A DNA stretch of 64,000 nucleotides, taken from NCBI GenBank assembly GCA_034436555.1, contig DAOTUU010000035.1:42087-106086 (forward strand). Reading direction: 5' to 3'. Under the pieces are notes generated by a model that was given only the letters and a program-made list of their open reading frames with translations, was not told where the DNA came from and did not search any database. Numbering within the stretch: position 1 is the first letter of the stretch; each line of letters opens with the position of its first letter. A program made the translations under genes and the position numbers. The stretch is from JAFMJV01 sp034436555 (lineage in GTDB: Bacteria; Chloroflexota; Limnocylindria; Limnocylindrales; CSP1-4). Below are positions 42,668 to 50,521 of the stretch, in pieces.

Positions 42668-42799
42668 TGCGAAGCGCGGATCGCGTACGCGCCGGCGGAC
42701 ATCGCGCTGTGGGACCTCGCGGGCAAGCTCTGCGATGCCCCGATTCATCGTCTCCTGAGCGGCTCCCAGGACCGCTGCGAATGTCAGGGGGGAATCGGT
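42668..42799 (+). pseudogene. Fragment of a mandelate racemase/muconate lactonizing (enolase superfamily) gene
   Basis: The frame contains ARIAYAPADIALWDLAGKL followed by CDAPIHRLLSGSQDR, which is the well-known A-x-x-A-I-D-I-A-L-W-D-x-x-G-K segment and following loop of MR/MLE enzymes at the domain junction. Nothing upstream or downstream in any frame continues the fold, and no start codon fits. It is read as a remnant of a deleted gene of about 380 codons. Confidence 0.6.
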
Positions 42800-42904
42800 C
42801 CCACCGTGATGGCCGAAACCAGGACCACCCATGGATGGGGTGGGGCCAGATCAGGTCGGGTGGGCTCCCGTCAACGTCGCAACACGGACGCGACGGGGTC
42901 GATG

Positions 42905-42936
42905 TCCCGTGCCACACTGAATCGTGCTACACGGGA
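42905..42936. promoter_or_regulatory. Inverted repeat upstream of antitoxin gene
   Basis: TCCCGTG (42905-42911) and CACGGGA (42930-42936) are perfect inverted arms; an inner CCAC/GTGC pair partly extends them. The site ends 8 bases before the antitoxin ATG and overlaps the AGG of its ribosome-binding site, consistent with autoregulation. Confidence 0.45.
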
Positions 42937-42943
42937 GGCAGAG

Positions 42944-43177
42944 ATGGCGAATCTGATCGTCACCCTCGACCCGGACGTCCTTCGCAAGGCACGCATCCGG
43001 GCGCTCGAGCAGGGGACCTCCGTCAATGCGCTGGTCGCGGAGTATCTGACCAGCTACGCGGATCTCGGCGATACCCGGAAGGCCGTCACGGAGTTTCTCG
43101 AGGTCGCGCGGCAGGCGCGGGCGACCAGCGGCCCAGGCGGTCGGACCTGGCGACGCGACGACCTCTACAATCGGTGA
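42944..43177 (+). CDS. Ribbon-helix-helix antitoxin
   Basis: The 77-aa product begins ANLIVTLDPDVLRKARIRAL and GTSVNALVAEYLTSYA, a clear RHH fold of the type paired with PIN toxins. GGGAGGCAGAG precedes the ATG. The C-terminal 30 residues (QARATSGPGGRTWRRDDLY) are the usual toxin-binding tail. Its stop overlaps the start of the PIN gene by four bases (GTGA). Confidence 0.88.
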   Translation: MANLIVTLDPDVLRKARIRALEQGTSVNALVAEYLTSYADLGDTRKAVTEFLEVARQARATSGPGGRTWRRDDLYNR

Positions 43178-43434
43178 CCGGTGGCGCATTCATCGACACC
43201 AACGTCTGGGTGCACGCCGTCGATGGCGCGGACCCGCGCAAGCAGCAGCGCGCCATCAAGGCCATCGAACAGGCGGCAGGTTCCGGGATCGTGCTGTCGA
43301 CCCAGGTCCAGGGCGAGTTCCACGTGACCGTCGCTGCGCGGACGGCGGGCGTGACCAGATTCCTCACCGAGGACCTGGCGGACGGCGCGACCTACGGCTC
43401 GGTGCGAGTGGAGAGCCCGTTCCGGGGCGGATAG
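43174..43434 (+). pseudogene. PIN-domain toxin with internal deletion
   Basis: The frame encodes 86 aa, against about 130-140 for the family. The first half is normal (D8 in GAFIDTNVWVHAVDG, E48 in TQVQGEFHVTV), and the end is normal (TRFLTEDLADGATYGSVRVESPF). The roughly 45-50 residues between AARTA and GVTRF, which should hold the helix with the third and fourth acidic ligands (the YWDA-type motif), are missing without loss of frame. The toxin is therefore probably inactive while the antitoxin is intact. Confidence 0.7.
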
Positions 43435-43982
43435 CGGCCCTCGACGGACGGTCGCAGGGACCGGAGCGCGACGGCCAGCCGCGGATCGTCCGCGCGGGCG
43501 ATCGCCGCGTCCCAGGCGAACCAGCCGATGGCCTGGCTCTCACCCGTCGGAGGGGCGGGGTCGGCCTCGCCGCCGTCGATGAGGTACCGCAGGTCGAGGT
43601 GCGTGTGGCCGCGCGGGCCGGGGTGGACGTCGACGTGGACGAGGCGTGGCGGGACGTCCGCGAACGCCACGGCGAGCCCGGTCTCCTCGGTCGCCTCACG
43701 CAGCGCCGCGTCCCACGGCGTCTCGCCCGGGTCCACGTGACCGCCCGGCTGGAGCCAGATGCCCACCCGCTTGTGGCGAAGCAGCACCACGCCCCGAGGA
43801 CCGACCACGATGGCCGAGCCCGTCACATGCACCGGGTCGGCATGCTCGTCGAAGGGCCGCGCCAGCGCGTCGTACCACCGCAGGAACGTCGCGAGGCTCG
43901 TCCGCTCGTCCTCGTCGATGGGGATGCGTTCGGCGACCGCCAGTCGCACCGCGGCGCGCAGACCAGGATCGACCGCGGTCAC
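43392..43982 (-). CDS. NUDIX hydrolase
   Basis: The 196-aa product has a full Nudix box, GHVDPGETPWDAAL followed by REATEETGL (G-x5-E-x7-REUXEEXGU), near residues 105-127. An N-terminal helical part of about 60 residues (LATFLRWYDALARPFDEHAD) precedes the strand VHVTGSAIVVGPRGVVLLRH. Family members hydrolyse nucleoside diphosphates linked to other groups; the substrate is not evident. The GTG start overlaps the GH15 gene stop (GTGA). The 3' end overlaps the convergent PIN gene by 43 bases, probably because of rearrangement there. Confidence 0.87.
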   Translation of the reverse strand: MTAVDPGLRAAVRLAVAERIPIDEDERTSLATFLRWYDALARPFDEHADPVHVTGSAIVVGPRGVVLLRHKRVGIWLQPGGHVDPGETPWDAALREATEETGLAVAFADVPPRLVHVDVHPGPRGHTHLDLRYLIDGGEADPAPPTGESQAIGWFAWDAAIARADDPRLAVALRSLRPSVEGRYPPRNGLSTRTEP

Positions 43983-45766
43983 CGCGATGCGCGCGCCAGG
44001 TCCAGCGCCGCGCCGATCAGCGCGAGGTGGCTGAACGCCTGGGGCGTGTTGCCCAGGTGCCCGCCGGTGGCCGGGTCGACCTCCTCCGCGAGCAGCCCCA
44101 GCGGTGAGGCGTAGGACGCCAGCCGCTCGAACAGCGCGCGTGCCCGGTCCACCTCGCCCATCCGCGCGAGCCCCTGGACCAGCCAGAAGGAGCAGATCAT
44201 GAAGCTGCCCTCCTCGCCCCGGAGCCCGTCGTCCGCGGTGTCGGTCCGGTAGCGCAGCACCAGGCCGTCCTCGGTCAGCTCGTCCGCGATGGCATGGACC
44301 GTCGCGCACGCGCGCGGGTCATCTGGGGGCAGGAACCCCAGGAGCGGGATGAGCAGTACCGACGCGTCCAGCGCCGCGACCCCGTACGACTGCGTGAACA
44401 CGCCGCGGGCGTCCGTGCCGTGTGTCTCCAGGTCGGCGCGGACGGCGGCTGCCTCCGCCGCCCAGGCCGCCGCCAGGGCGGTCTCCCCGCGCACCTGCGC
44501 CAGCCGGGCGCCCCGATCGAGCGCGACCCATCCATAGAGCTTGGAGCTGGTGAAGTGGCGCGGCTCGCCACGGACCTCCCAGATGCCCCGGTCGGGCAGG
44601 CGCCATGCCGTCGCAGCAGCTTCCACCTGGGGCACGCACAGGGCCCAGATCGCATCGTCCAGGGCACCGCCAGCGGACACGTCCCGCCACACCAGATCCA
44701 GCAGCGCGCCCCACATGTCGTGCTGGGCCTGGCCAGCGGCGCCGTTGCCGATGCGCACGGGACGGGCGCCCTCGTAGCCGCTGAGGTGGTCCAGCTCCTC
44801 CTCCGGCAGGTCCAGCTCGCCCCCGACGCGGACCATCAGCTGGAGCGGGACGCCCCGAGCATGCTCAGCGGCCAGGAAGCGGATGAACCGCCGCGCCTCG
44901 TCAGGGAACCCCAGGTCCTGGAGCGCCGCGAGCGTGTACGTGCCATCCCGGAGCCAGGTATAGCGATAGTCCCAGTTGCGCTCGCCGCCGGGCGTCTCCG
45001 GCAGCGATGTCGTGGCTGCGGCGACCGGCAGGCCGGTGGGCGCGTACGTCAGGCCGCGCAGCACCAGGGCGGATCGCTCCAGCAGCTGGCGCCACGGTCC
45101 CTCCGGGAGCCGTCCGCCAGCCAGCCACGCCGCCCAGGCACGATCCGTGGCGTCGATCGCCGCACGGGCCGCCGTCGCGTCCACGGGGGCGCGGTCCATT
45201 CCGTCACCCCACGCGAGCACGAGGGCGCGCACCTCGTCCTCGCGGACCGTCATGGTGGCCGGAGCAGGCGGGCCGTCCGGTCCAGCGTGGCCCGTCAGCC
45301 GCACCGGCGTGCCGTCAGGCAGATCGGCCATCCAGGACCCGGCGCCGGCTGAATGCCAGGCCACCGGCGAGCGTCCGTAGTCGGCCACGGGGGCACACTC
45401 GCTCCGGAACGTCACCGCACCCCGCCTGCCGGCCACCCACCGCACGAGCGCGCGGCGGGCGCTGGAGACATCCGACAGCAGCGCATCGACAACGACGGCA
45501 TCCCCGCTCCCGGTCTGCCAGGTCGTCTCGAGCACGAGGCTGCCGGCGTGGTAGCGGCGGGTCGCGGTCGCAGCGGGATCCTCCGGCCGCAGCGACCAGC
45601 GACCGGCCGCGCGATCCAGGAGCGCCCCGAACAGGCTGGAGCTGTCGATGCGCGGCAGGCACAGCCACTCGACCGTCCCGTCCGGGCCCAGCAGGGCCGC
45701 GGTCTCGCCGTCGGCGAGGAACGCGAGGTCGGCGATGGGCGGGAAGACGTCAGGGGCGGGATCCAT
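43979..45766 (-). CDS. GH15-family glucoamylase/trehalase-like enzyme
   Basis: The 595-aa protein has the bacterial GH15 arrangement: an N-terminal beta-sandwich (IADLAFLADGETAALLGPDGTVEWLC, in parts) and an alpha/alpha barrel. The barrel has ERNWDYRYTWLRDGTYTL near residue 272, the first catalytic Glu in RGIWEVRGEPRHFTSSKLYGW (in parts) near residue 400, and the second Glu region GLLAEEVDPATGGHLGNTPQ near the end. Chloroflexota and actinobacterial relatives act on trehalose or alpha-glucans. No signal peptide is seen, so it is cytoplasmic. Confidence 0.9.
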   Translation of the reverse strand: MDPAPDVFPPIADLAFLADGETAALLGPDGTVEWLCLPRIDSSSLFGALLDRAAGRWSLRPEDPAATATRRYHAGSLVLETTWQTGSGDAVVVDALLSDVSSARRALVRWVAGRRGAVTFRSECAPVADYGRSPVAWHSAGAGSWMADLPDGTPVRLTGHAGPDGPPAPATMTVREDEVRALVLAWGDGMDRAPVDATAARAAIDATDRAWAAWLAGGRLPEGPWRQLLERSALVLRGLTYAPTGLPVAAATTSLPETPGGERNWDYRYTWLRDGTYTLAALQDLGFPDEARRFIRFLAAEHARGVPLQLMVRVGGELDLPEEELDHLSGYEGARPVRIGNGAAGQAQHDMWGALLDLVWRDVSAGGALDDAIWALCVPQVEAAATAWRLPDRGIWEVRGEPRHFTSSKLYGWVALDRGARLAQVRGETALAAAWAAEAAAVRADLETHGTDARGVFTQSYGVAALDASVLLIPLLGFLPPDDPRACATVHAIADELTEDGLVLRYRTDTADDGLRGEEGSFMICSFWLVQGLARMGEVDRARALFERLASYASPLGLLAEEVDPATGGHLGNTPQAFSHLALIGAALDLARASR

Positions 45767-45898
45767 CAGGACCCGAGTCTACCCGGCAGCGGGCTGCACC
45801 CCGACACCACGGCGCGTTCACACCGCGTGCATACCGCGGCCTGAATCTTGGATCCATCGGTCGCACGAGGCGACCCTGAGCGATGAAGGAGACGCAGG

Positions 45899-46354
45899 AT
45901 GCGTCGGATCGGACTGATGGGGCTCCTGCTGGGGTCCCTCGCACTCGGTGGGGTGGGCATCATCGCCTACCAGCTGGGTGTCTCGGCGGGTGCCGCGTCG
46001 GCGGCGGTCGCAGGTGGGGCCACGGTGGTCTACGCGGCACCCTGGGGTGCCGGCTTCGGGTTCTTCCCGGTCATCGGGCTGCTGTTCTTCGGGCTGCTGT
46101 TCCTGGCGGTCATCGGGAGCATCGGGCGTGCTGCCTGGGGTCGCGGCGGGCCCGGACGCGGCCCGTGGATGGGCGGACCGGCGTGGGCCCACGGTGGCCC
46201 GGGCGCATGGGCTCACGACCGACCGGTGCCGCCGTTCGTCCAGGAGTGTCTGGCGCGCTGGCACGCGGAGGCCCATGGCGCGCCGCCCGCGGGCTCGCCG
46301 GACCCAGCTGGCTCGACCGGCTCGCCGGACCTGGCGCCGACCGACCCGGCCTGA
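45899..46354 (+). CDS. Small membrane protein ahead of a two-component system
   Basis: The 151-aa product has two hydrophobic segments (GLMGLLLGSLALGGVGIIAY and FFPVIGLLFFGLLFLAVIG), a Gly/Trp/His-rich loop (RGPWMGGPAWAHGG) and a Pro/Ser tail with FVQECLARWHAEAHG. It resembles the small membrane or SHOCT-like proteins found with OmpR-type systems, but no family is certain. GAAGGAGA precedes the ATG. A hairpin separates it from the response regulator, so coexpression may be partial. Confidence 0.65.
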   Translation: MRRIGLMGLLLGSLALGGVGIIAYQLGVSAGAASAAVAGGATVVYAAPWGAGFGFFPVIGLLFFGLLFLAVIGSIGRAAWGRGGPGRGPWMGGPAWAHGGPGAWAHDRPVPPFVQECLARWHAEAHGAPPAGSPDPAGSTGSPDLAPTDPA

Positions 46355-46368
46355 CCAGAAGCCACCCA

Positions 46369-46392
46369 CGCCCCGGGAGCGACCCCGGGGCG
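46369..46392 (+). terminator. Hairpin between membrane-protein gene and response regulator
   Basis: CGCCCCGGG (46369-46377) and CCCGGGGCG (46384-46392) are perfect 9-bp arms around a 6-base loop. With no T-run, it may act as a partial terminator or an mRNA-stabilising element inside the operon. Confidence 0.4.
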
Positions 46393-46417
46393 CGGCGCCG
46401 TGCGAGGATGCACACCG

Positions 46418-47107
46418 ATGGCCACGATCCTGCTGGTGGACGACAACCCCGAGATCCTGCGCATCGCCCGGGATGTCCTGGAGCACAGCGGGTTCGCGAC
46501 CCTGTCCGCGACCACCGGCGAGGGCGCGCTCCAGCTCGTCGCCACCCGCCGGCCCGACCTGCTCGTGCTGGACCTGGGGCTGCCGGATATCGACGGCCTG
46601 GACGTGGCCCGTCGGCTGCACCGAGCCGGCGACCTGCCGATCATCATGCTCACGGCCCGTGCCGACGAGGCGGACACGCTCATCGGGCTGGAGCTGGGCG
46701 CGGACGACTACCTCACGAAGCCGTTCAGCCCGCGCGAGCTCGTGGCGCGCGTGCGGGCGGTGCTCCGCCGCGCGGAGAGTGCGCGCGCCGGCGCTCGCGT
46801 CCTGCACGCGGGAGACCTCATCGTGGACCGCGACGCGATGCGCGTCACCGCTGGCGGCCGGCGCGTGGAGCTGACCGCAACGGAGTTCGCGCTGGTCGCG
46901 GCGATGGTCGCGCAACCCGGGCGGGTGTTCACGCGCGCCCAGCTCCTGGACGCGATCCACGGCGAGGCGTTCGAGGCGTACGAGCGGGCGATCGACGCCC
47001 ATGTCAAGAACATCCGGCGCAAGCTGGAGCCCGACCCGCGCGCACCGCGCTACCTGGAGACCGTCATCGGGGTGGGCTACCGCGTCGCGGACGGCCCCGG
47101 ATCCTGA
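46418..47107 (+). CDS. OmpR-family response regulator
   Basis: The 229-aa protein has a receiver domain with the acidic pair in ILLVDDNPEILR, phosphoacceptor Asp in LLVLDLGLPDIDG near residue 52, Thr in IIMLTARAD and Lys in DDYLTKPFSPREL. A winged-helix output domain follows (ELTATEFALVAAMVAQPGRV, then VKNIRRKLEPD and VIGVGYRV). ATG 46418 gives the standard N-terminus. Its stop shares a base with the kinase start (TGATG). Confidence 0.96.
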   Translation: MATILLVDDNPEILRIARDVLEHSGFATLSATTGEGALQLVATRRPDLLVLDLGLPDIDGLDVARRLHRAGDLPIIMLTARADEADTLIGLELGADDYLTKPFSPRELVARVRAVLRRAESARAGARVLHAGDLIVDRDAMRVTAGGRRVELTATEFALVAAMVAQPGRVFTRAQLLDAIHGEAFEAYERAIDAHVKNIRRKLEPDPRAPRYLETVIGVGYRVADGPGS

Positions 47108-48294
47108 TGCCACCACGCCGCAGACCGCCGTGGTGGCCCGCCGACGAGCCGTGGCCGCCGCAGCGCTGGTCCGGGACCGGCGGCGACGGCGCCGCACCCG
47201 GGCACGGACCCTGGGGCCCCAGCTGGGGTCGGCACCCGCAGAGTCCGGCGTTCCTGGTGGGCATCGCCGTCCGGGCGCTGGGGTTCCTGCTCCTGGCCAT
47301 CGCGTTCGTGACGATCCTGGGATACCTGGGCGCGGCGGTGACGGGGATCGCAACGGCGCCCCCGGTCACGGTCGCGCTCGGCGCGCTCGTGGTGGTCGCG
47401 CTGGCGGTGGCCATGGGCCTCGCGTTCCGGGCGCTCCACCGGGCGCGGCGGCCGCTGGACCGGCTCGTGGCTGCGGCACGCCGTGTGGAGGCGGGCGACC
47501 TCTCGGCGCGCGTGCCGGAGGACGGCCCGCAGGACCTGCGCGACCTGGAACGCGCCTTCAACCGGATGAGCGCACGCCTGGAAGCCGCGGACGCGGCGCG
47601 TCGGACGTTCCTCGCAGAGGTGAGCCATGAGCTGCGCACCCCGCTCACGGTGATCCGGGGCCAGCTCGAGGCGATCGCCGACGGCGTCTACCCGGCCGAC
47701 GCGACCCATCTGGCGCCGGTGCTGGCACAGACGGCAACCCTGGAGCGGCTGGTGGACGACCTGCGCACGGTGGGGCTCGCGGAGTCGGGGGCGCTGGCGG
47801 TGCGGCGGGAGCCGGTGGACCTCGTCGCGCTGGCCGGCGCGGTGGTCGCGGGCATGGGCGCCGCCGGGGTCGAGGCCGGCGTCCGGCTGACGGTGACGCC
47901 CGCAGAGCGGACGGGGTCGCCGGCGGAGCTGCCGCCGATCGCCGCGGACCCGGCCCTCCTGCGGCGGGTCCTGGTCAACCTGCTCACGAACGCGCTGCGC
48001 CACACCCCGCGCGGCGGGAGCATCCACGTGGCGGTCCGGCCCGCGGATGCCGGCCACCAGTCGCTCACCGTGACCGACACCGGGTCGGGCATCCCCGCAG
48101 AGCTGCTGCCGCGGGTGTTCGACCGATTCGTCACCGGGCCGGGCCCGCATGGCACCGGCCTGGGCCTGGCCATCGCACGCGACCTGGTGGCAGCCCACGG
48201 CGGCACGATCGCGGCGGAGCTGCCGCCCGAGGGCGGCACGCGCGTCGAGGTGGTGCTGCCGGTGGCGCCGGGATCGGCCACCACCGTGGGCTGA
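47107..48294 (+). CDS. Sensor histidine kinase
   Basis: The 395-aa kinase has a Pro/Trp-rich cytoplasmic start, two transmembrane helices (LVGIAVRALGFLLLAIAFVT and VALGALVVVALAVAMGLAF) with almost no periplasmic loop, a HAMP domain (RPLDRLVAAARRVEAGDLSA), the H-box FLAEVSHELRTPLTVIRGQL, N-box NLLTNALRHTPRGG and G-boxes VTDTGSGIP and GTGLGLAIARDL. The lack of an external domain suggests membrane or partner-protein sensing, perhaps through the small membrane protein upstream. Confidence 0.95.
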   Translation: MPPRRRPPWWPADEPWPPQRWSGTGGDGAAPGHGPWGPSWGRHPQSPAFLVGIAVRALGFLLLAIAFVTILGYLGAAVTGIATAPPVTVALGALVVVALAVAMGLAFRALHRARRPLDRLVAAARRVEAGDLSARVPEDGPQDLRDLERAFNRMSARLEAADAARRTFLAEVSHELRTPLTVIRGQLEAIADGVYPADATHLAPVLAQTATLERLVDDLRTVGLAESGALAVRREPVDLVALAGAVVAGMGAAGVEAGVRLTVTPAERTGSPAELPPIAADPALLRRVLVNLLTNALRHTPRGGSIHVAVRPADAGHQSLTVTDTGSGIPAELLPRVFDRFVTGPGPHGTGLGLAIARDLVAAHGGTIAAELPPEGGTRVEVVLPVAPGSATTVG

Positions 48295-48302
48295 GGGGAC
48301 GC

Positions 48303-48800
48303 TCAGGCGCCCCCGGTGCCGGGGCGCCCGCGCGGGACCGGCCGTCCCTCGAACGCCTCGATCGCGGTCAGCAGCTGGACAGGCATCCGGGTCACCCGGT
48401 TCGTGGTCAGATCGAACATGACCTGGACCGTGGAGCCGTCCGCGATGTGCCGCGCCGGGGCGATCGGACCGCCCTCCGACACGACGCGGTACTCCAGGCC
48501 GAACGCGGACCGCGACGCCCATCCGACCCGGCACTCGCAGACCACGGGCTCACCGAAGTACGCCGGCGCGCGGTACGCGATGTGCGCCTCCGCGATCACG
48601 AACGTGAGGCGGTGCGCCTCCGGGCCCGTCCCGAACGGATGACCCGTGAGCGCGGCGTGGTACCCGGCACGGGCCATCTCGAAGTACGAGAGGTACGTCG
48701 CGTTGTTCACATGGCCCAGACCATCCGTGTCGACGTACCGGACCTCGATGGGATGACGGTAGCGGAACGGCTCGTCCGCGCCCGGAGCCCGGCCGCTCAG
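48303..48800 (-). CDS. Hotdog-fold acyl-CoA thioesterase, apparent CTG start
   Basis: The 165-aa 4-hydroxybenzoyl-CoA/YbgC-type thioesterase has RYVDTDGLGHVNNATYLSYF (catalytic Asp and His-Asn motif) near residue 25 and PVVCECRVGWASRSAFGLEY in the second half. The first GTG (48710) falls inside that active-site motif, so it cannot be the true start. The frame is open back to CTG 48800, which overlaps the protease stop as CTGA and yields SGRAPGADEPFRYRHPIEV ahead of the first strand. Confidence 0.8.
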   Translation of the reverse strand: MSGRAPGADEPFRYRHPIEVRYVDTDGLGHVNNATYLSYFEMARAGYHAALTGHPFGTGPEAHRLTFVIAEAHIAYRAPAYFGEPVVCECRVGWASRSAFGLEYRVVSEGGPIAPARHIADGSTVQVMFDLTTNRVTRMPVQLLTAIEAFEGRPVPRGRPGTGGA

Positions 48801-50521
48801 GGGTTCGCCGCGATGTCGGCGAGCACCGCCGGCAGCAGCTTCTCCACGTCCGGGGAACCCACGCCCGTCGCGAAGTCCCAGCCCGGGGTCGCAGCATCCA
48901 CCAGGTTGCCGCCCCGGGTCACGTCATGGAACGCACCTGGAGCGTCCTGCGCGATGCGGTAGTAGCGCGGTGCCATGAAGCCGAGCCGCTCCACGCCCTG
49001 GGCCGCCGCCGCCTGCTGCATCAGCGCCTGGATGCCCGACCACAGGGGCGCCGCCGCGCTCGTGCCACCCATGACGTACCAGGATGCCACTCCCGTATCG
49101 CCGTCGGTGCCGTACATGAGGTAGCCGGTGTCCGAATCGGCCGCGGCGGCGACATCCGGACACTGCCGGTTGCCGTTGGACCGGTCGTTCTGCACGCCCG
49201 GGCCCTGCTGCCACGCGGGCATCGGGGCGAACGGGCTGATGCCCCCACCCGTGCCACTCGTCGTCAGGTAGTCCTGCCAGCCGGTCTCGCGGAGGTACGT
49301 GCCGTCGGCACGCGTCTCGAGGAATGTGCCGCCGACGCCGATGACGTTGTCCGCGCAGGAGGGGAAGAACGTGGATTGCCGATGGTCGGTCGGGTCGAAG
49401 GTGTGGCACGTGAACGCGCCCCAGTCACCCGACGCCGCGTAGATGGAGACACCCGCGAGCGCAGCCGCCGCGAACGACACCCTGCCGAGCTCCGCCGTCG
49501 TGGCCGCAAACGGCGAATCCGCCACCTCGCACGAGCCGTAGGACACGCTGATCATCTGGGCACGGCCGTCCCCGACGATCCGGTCCACCGCCGTCGCGAA
49601 GCTCTCGTTGGTGGAGAACCCGTAGACCAGGATCTGGGCGGCCGGCGCCACTCCGCGGATGACCTGCGTGTCGAGCGCAGCCTCGATGGCGAACCCGCCG
49701 GGCGCATCCGCGAGGCCGTCTCCCACGGCGATCCGTTCCGGAGGCGGCCCGCTGATCCCGAAGGCCTGGTCGAACACGGCGAGGTCCGCGTCGGTGTCCA
49801 CCCCGAACTGAAGGATCGCCACGTTCTGACCGCCGCCCGTGATCCCCTGCTCCCACAGGGGCAGGAAGTTGTAGACGATGGCCAGGTCGCGCGGCGCGAG
49901 ACCCCGCGACGGCGGTCCGCTCGCGGCATCCTGGGCGGGGATCGTCGGTCGAGGAGACACGCCCACGATCCCGGTCACGGTCGTCGCGAACACGGCCGGC
50001 ACGATCGGGGGTGTCGCAGCCGCGACGTAGTCGAACCCGGTGCCCGGGTCGCGGAACAGCTGCAGCTCCAGGCCCAGCACCCGCTCCAGGTCCGCCACGG
50101 TGCCCCGCACCTTGAGGCTGGTGCGCTGCGGGACGCGCTGGGTCACGCTGAGGCCCAGGCCCTCGAGCGTGGCGACCAGCTGGTCCTCGTCGGCCGCAGG
50201 CAGTCCGAAGCGGTCACCGAACATCGCCGGGGACACGGTCTGTCCGTACGTCGGGCTGGTCGGATCGGACATTCCCGCCAGTGCCTGCGCCAGGCCCTCC
50301 GGATCGCGACCGCGCAGCGCCAGGCCCACCTCCAGCACCTGGCCGGGGTCAGCCGGTCCCACCGCGACCGGGGTGAGGTCCACGGGCAGTGGCGCCGACG
50401 GCGCTTGACTCGGCGCTGGCACCGGTCTGGTCTGACCGCCCAGAGCCATCCCGGCCACGAGCGTGCACACGAGTGCCGTGGTGCCGGCGAGCAGGAAGGT
50501 TCGTCGGGTGCGCAACATCAC
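48797..50521 (-). CDS. Sedolisin (S53) family serine peptidase
   Basis: The 574-aa secreted pro-enzyme has a signal peptide (TFLLAGTTALVCTLVAGMALG), an S53 prodomain (about residues 45-190, with VGLALRGRDPEGLAQAL and MSDPTSPTYGQTVSP) and a subtilisin-like domain. The catalytic Glu/Asp pair is in AIEAALDTQVIRG, the oxyanion Asp in ASGDWGAF and the Ser in GGTSAAAPLWSG. The Ca-binding tail reads DVTRGGNLVDAATPGWD. Such enzymes work at acidic pH outside the cell. The start is GTG 50521 (GTGA overlap with the PrsW-like gene) or ATG 50518. Confidence 0.92.
   Translation of the reverse strand: MMLRTRRTFLLAGTTALVCTLVAGMALGGQTRPVPAPSQAPSAPLPVDLTPVAVGPADPGQVLEVGLALRGRDPEGLAQALAGMSDPTSPTYGQTVSPAMFGDRFGLPAADEDQLVATLEGLGLSVTQRVPQRTSLKVRGTVADLERVLGLELQLFRDPGTGFDYVAAATPPIVPAVFATTVTGIVGVSPRPTIPAQDAASGPPSRGLAPRDLAIVYNFLPLWEQGITGGGQNVAILQFGVDTDADLAVFDQAFGISGPPPERIAVGDGLADAPGGFAIEAALDTQVIRGVAPAAQILVYGFSTNESFATAVDRIVGDGRAQMISVSYGSCEVADSPFAATTAELGRVSFAAAALAGVSIYAASGDWGAFTCHTFDPTDHRQSTFFPSCADNVIGVGGTFLETRADGTYLRETGWQDYLTTSGTGGGISPFAPMPAWQQGPGVQNDRSNGNRQCPDVAAAADSDTGYLMYGTDGDTGVASWYVMGGTSAAAPLWSGIQALMQQAAAAQGVERLGFMAPRYYRIAQDAPGAFHDVTRGGNLVDAATPGWDFATGVGSPDVEKLLPAVLADIAANP

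Larger units (their letters stand above)
42385..42943. other. Degraded intergenic region
   Basis: 559 bp between the LuxR-type gene and the antitoxin has no intact gene. The only recognisable coding trace is the enolase-superfamily fragment at 42668-42799. Composition is mixed and the six frames are otherwise uninformative. Confidence 0.6.

Noticed and set aside
45883..48294. 803-codon plus frame spanning the response-regulator region
   Set aside because: Only its last 395 codons are a real protein (the histidine kinase from 47107); the rest is an out-of-frame reading of the response regulator and the small membrane protein.
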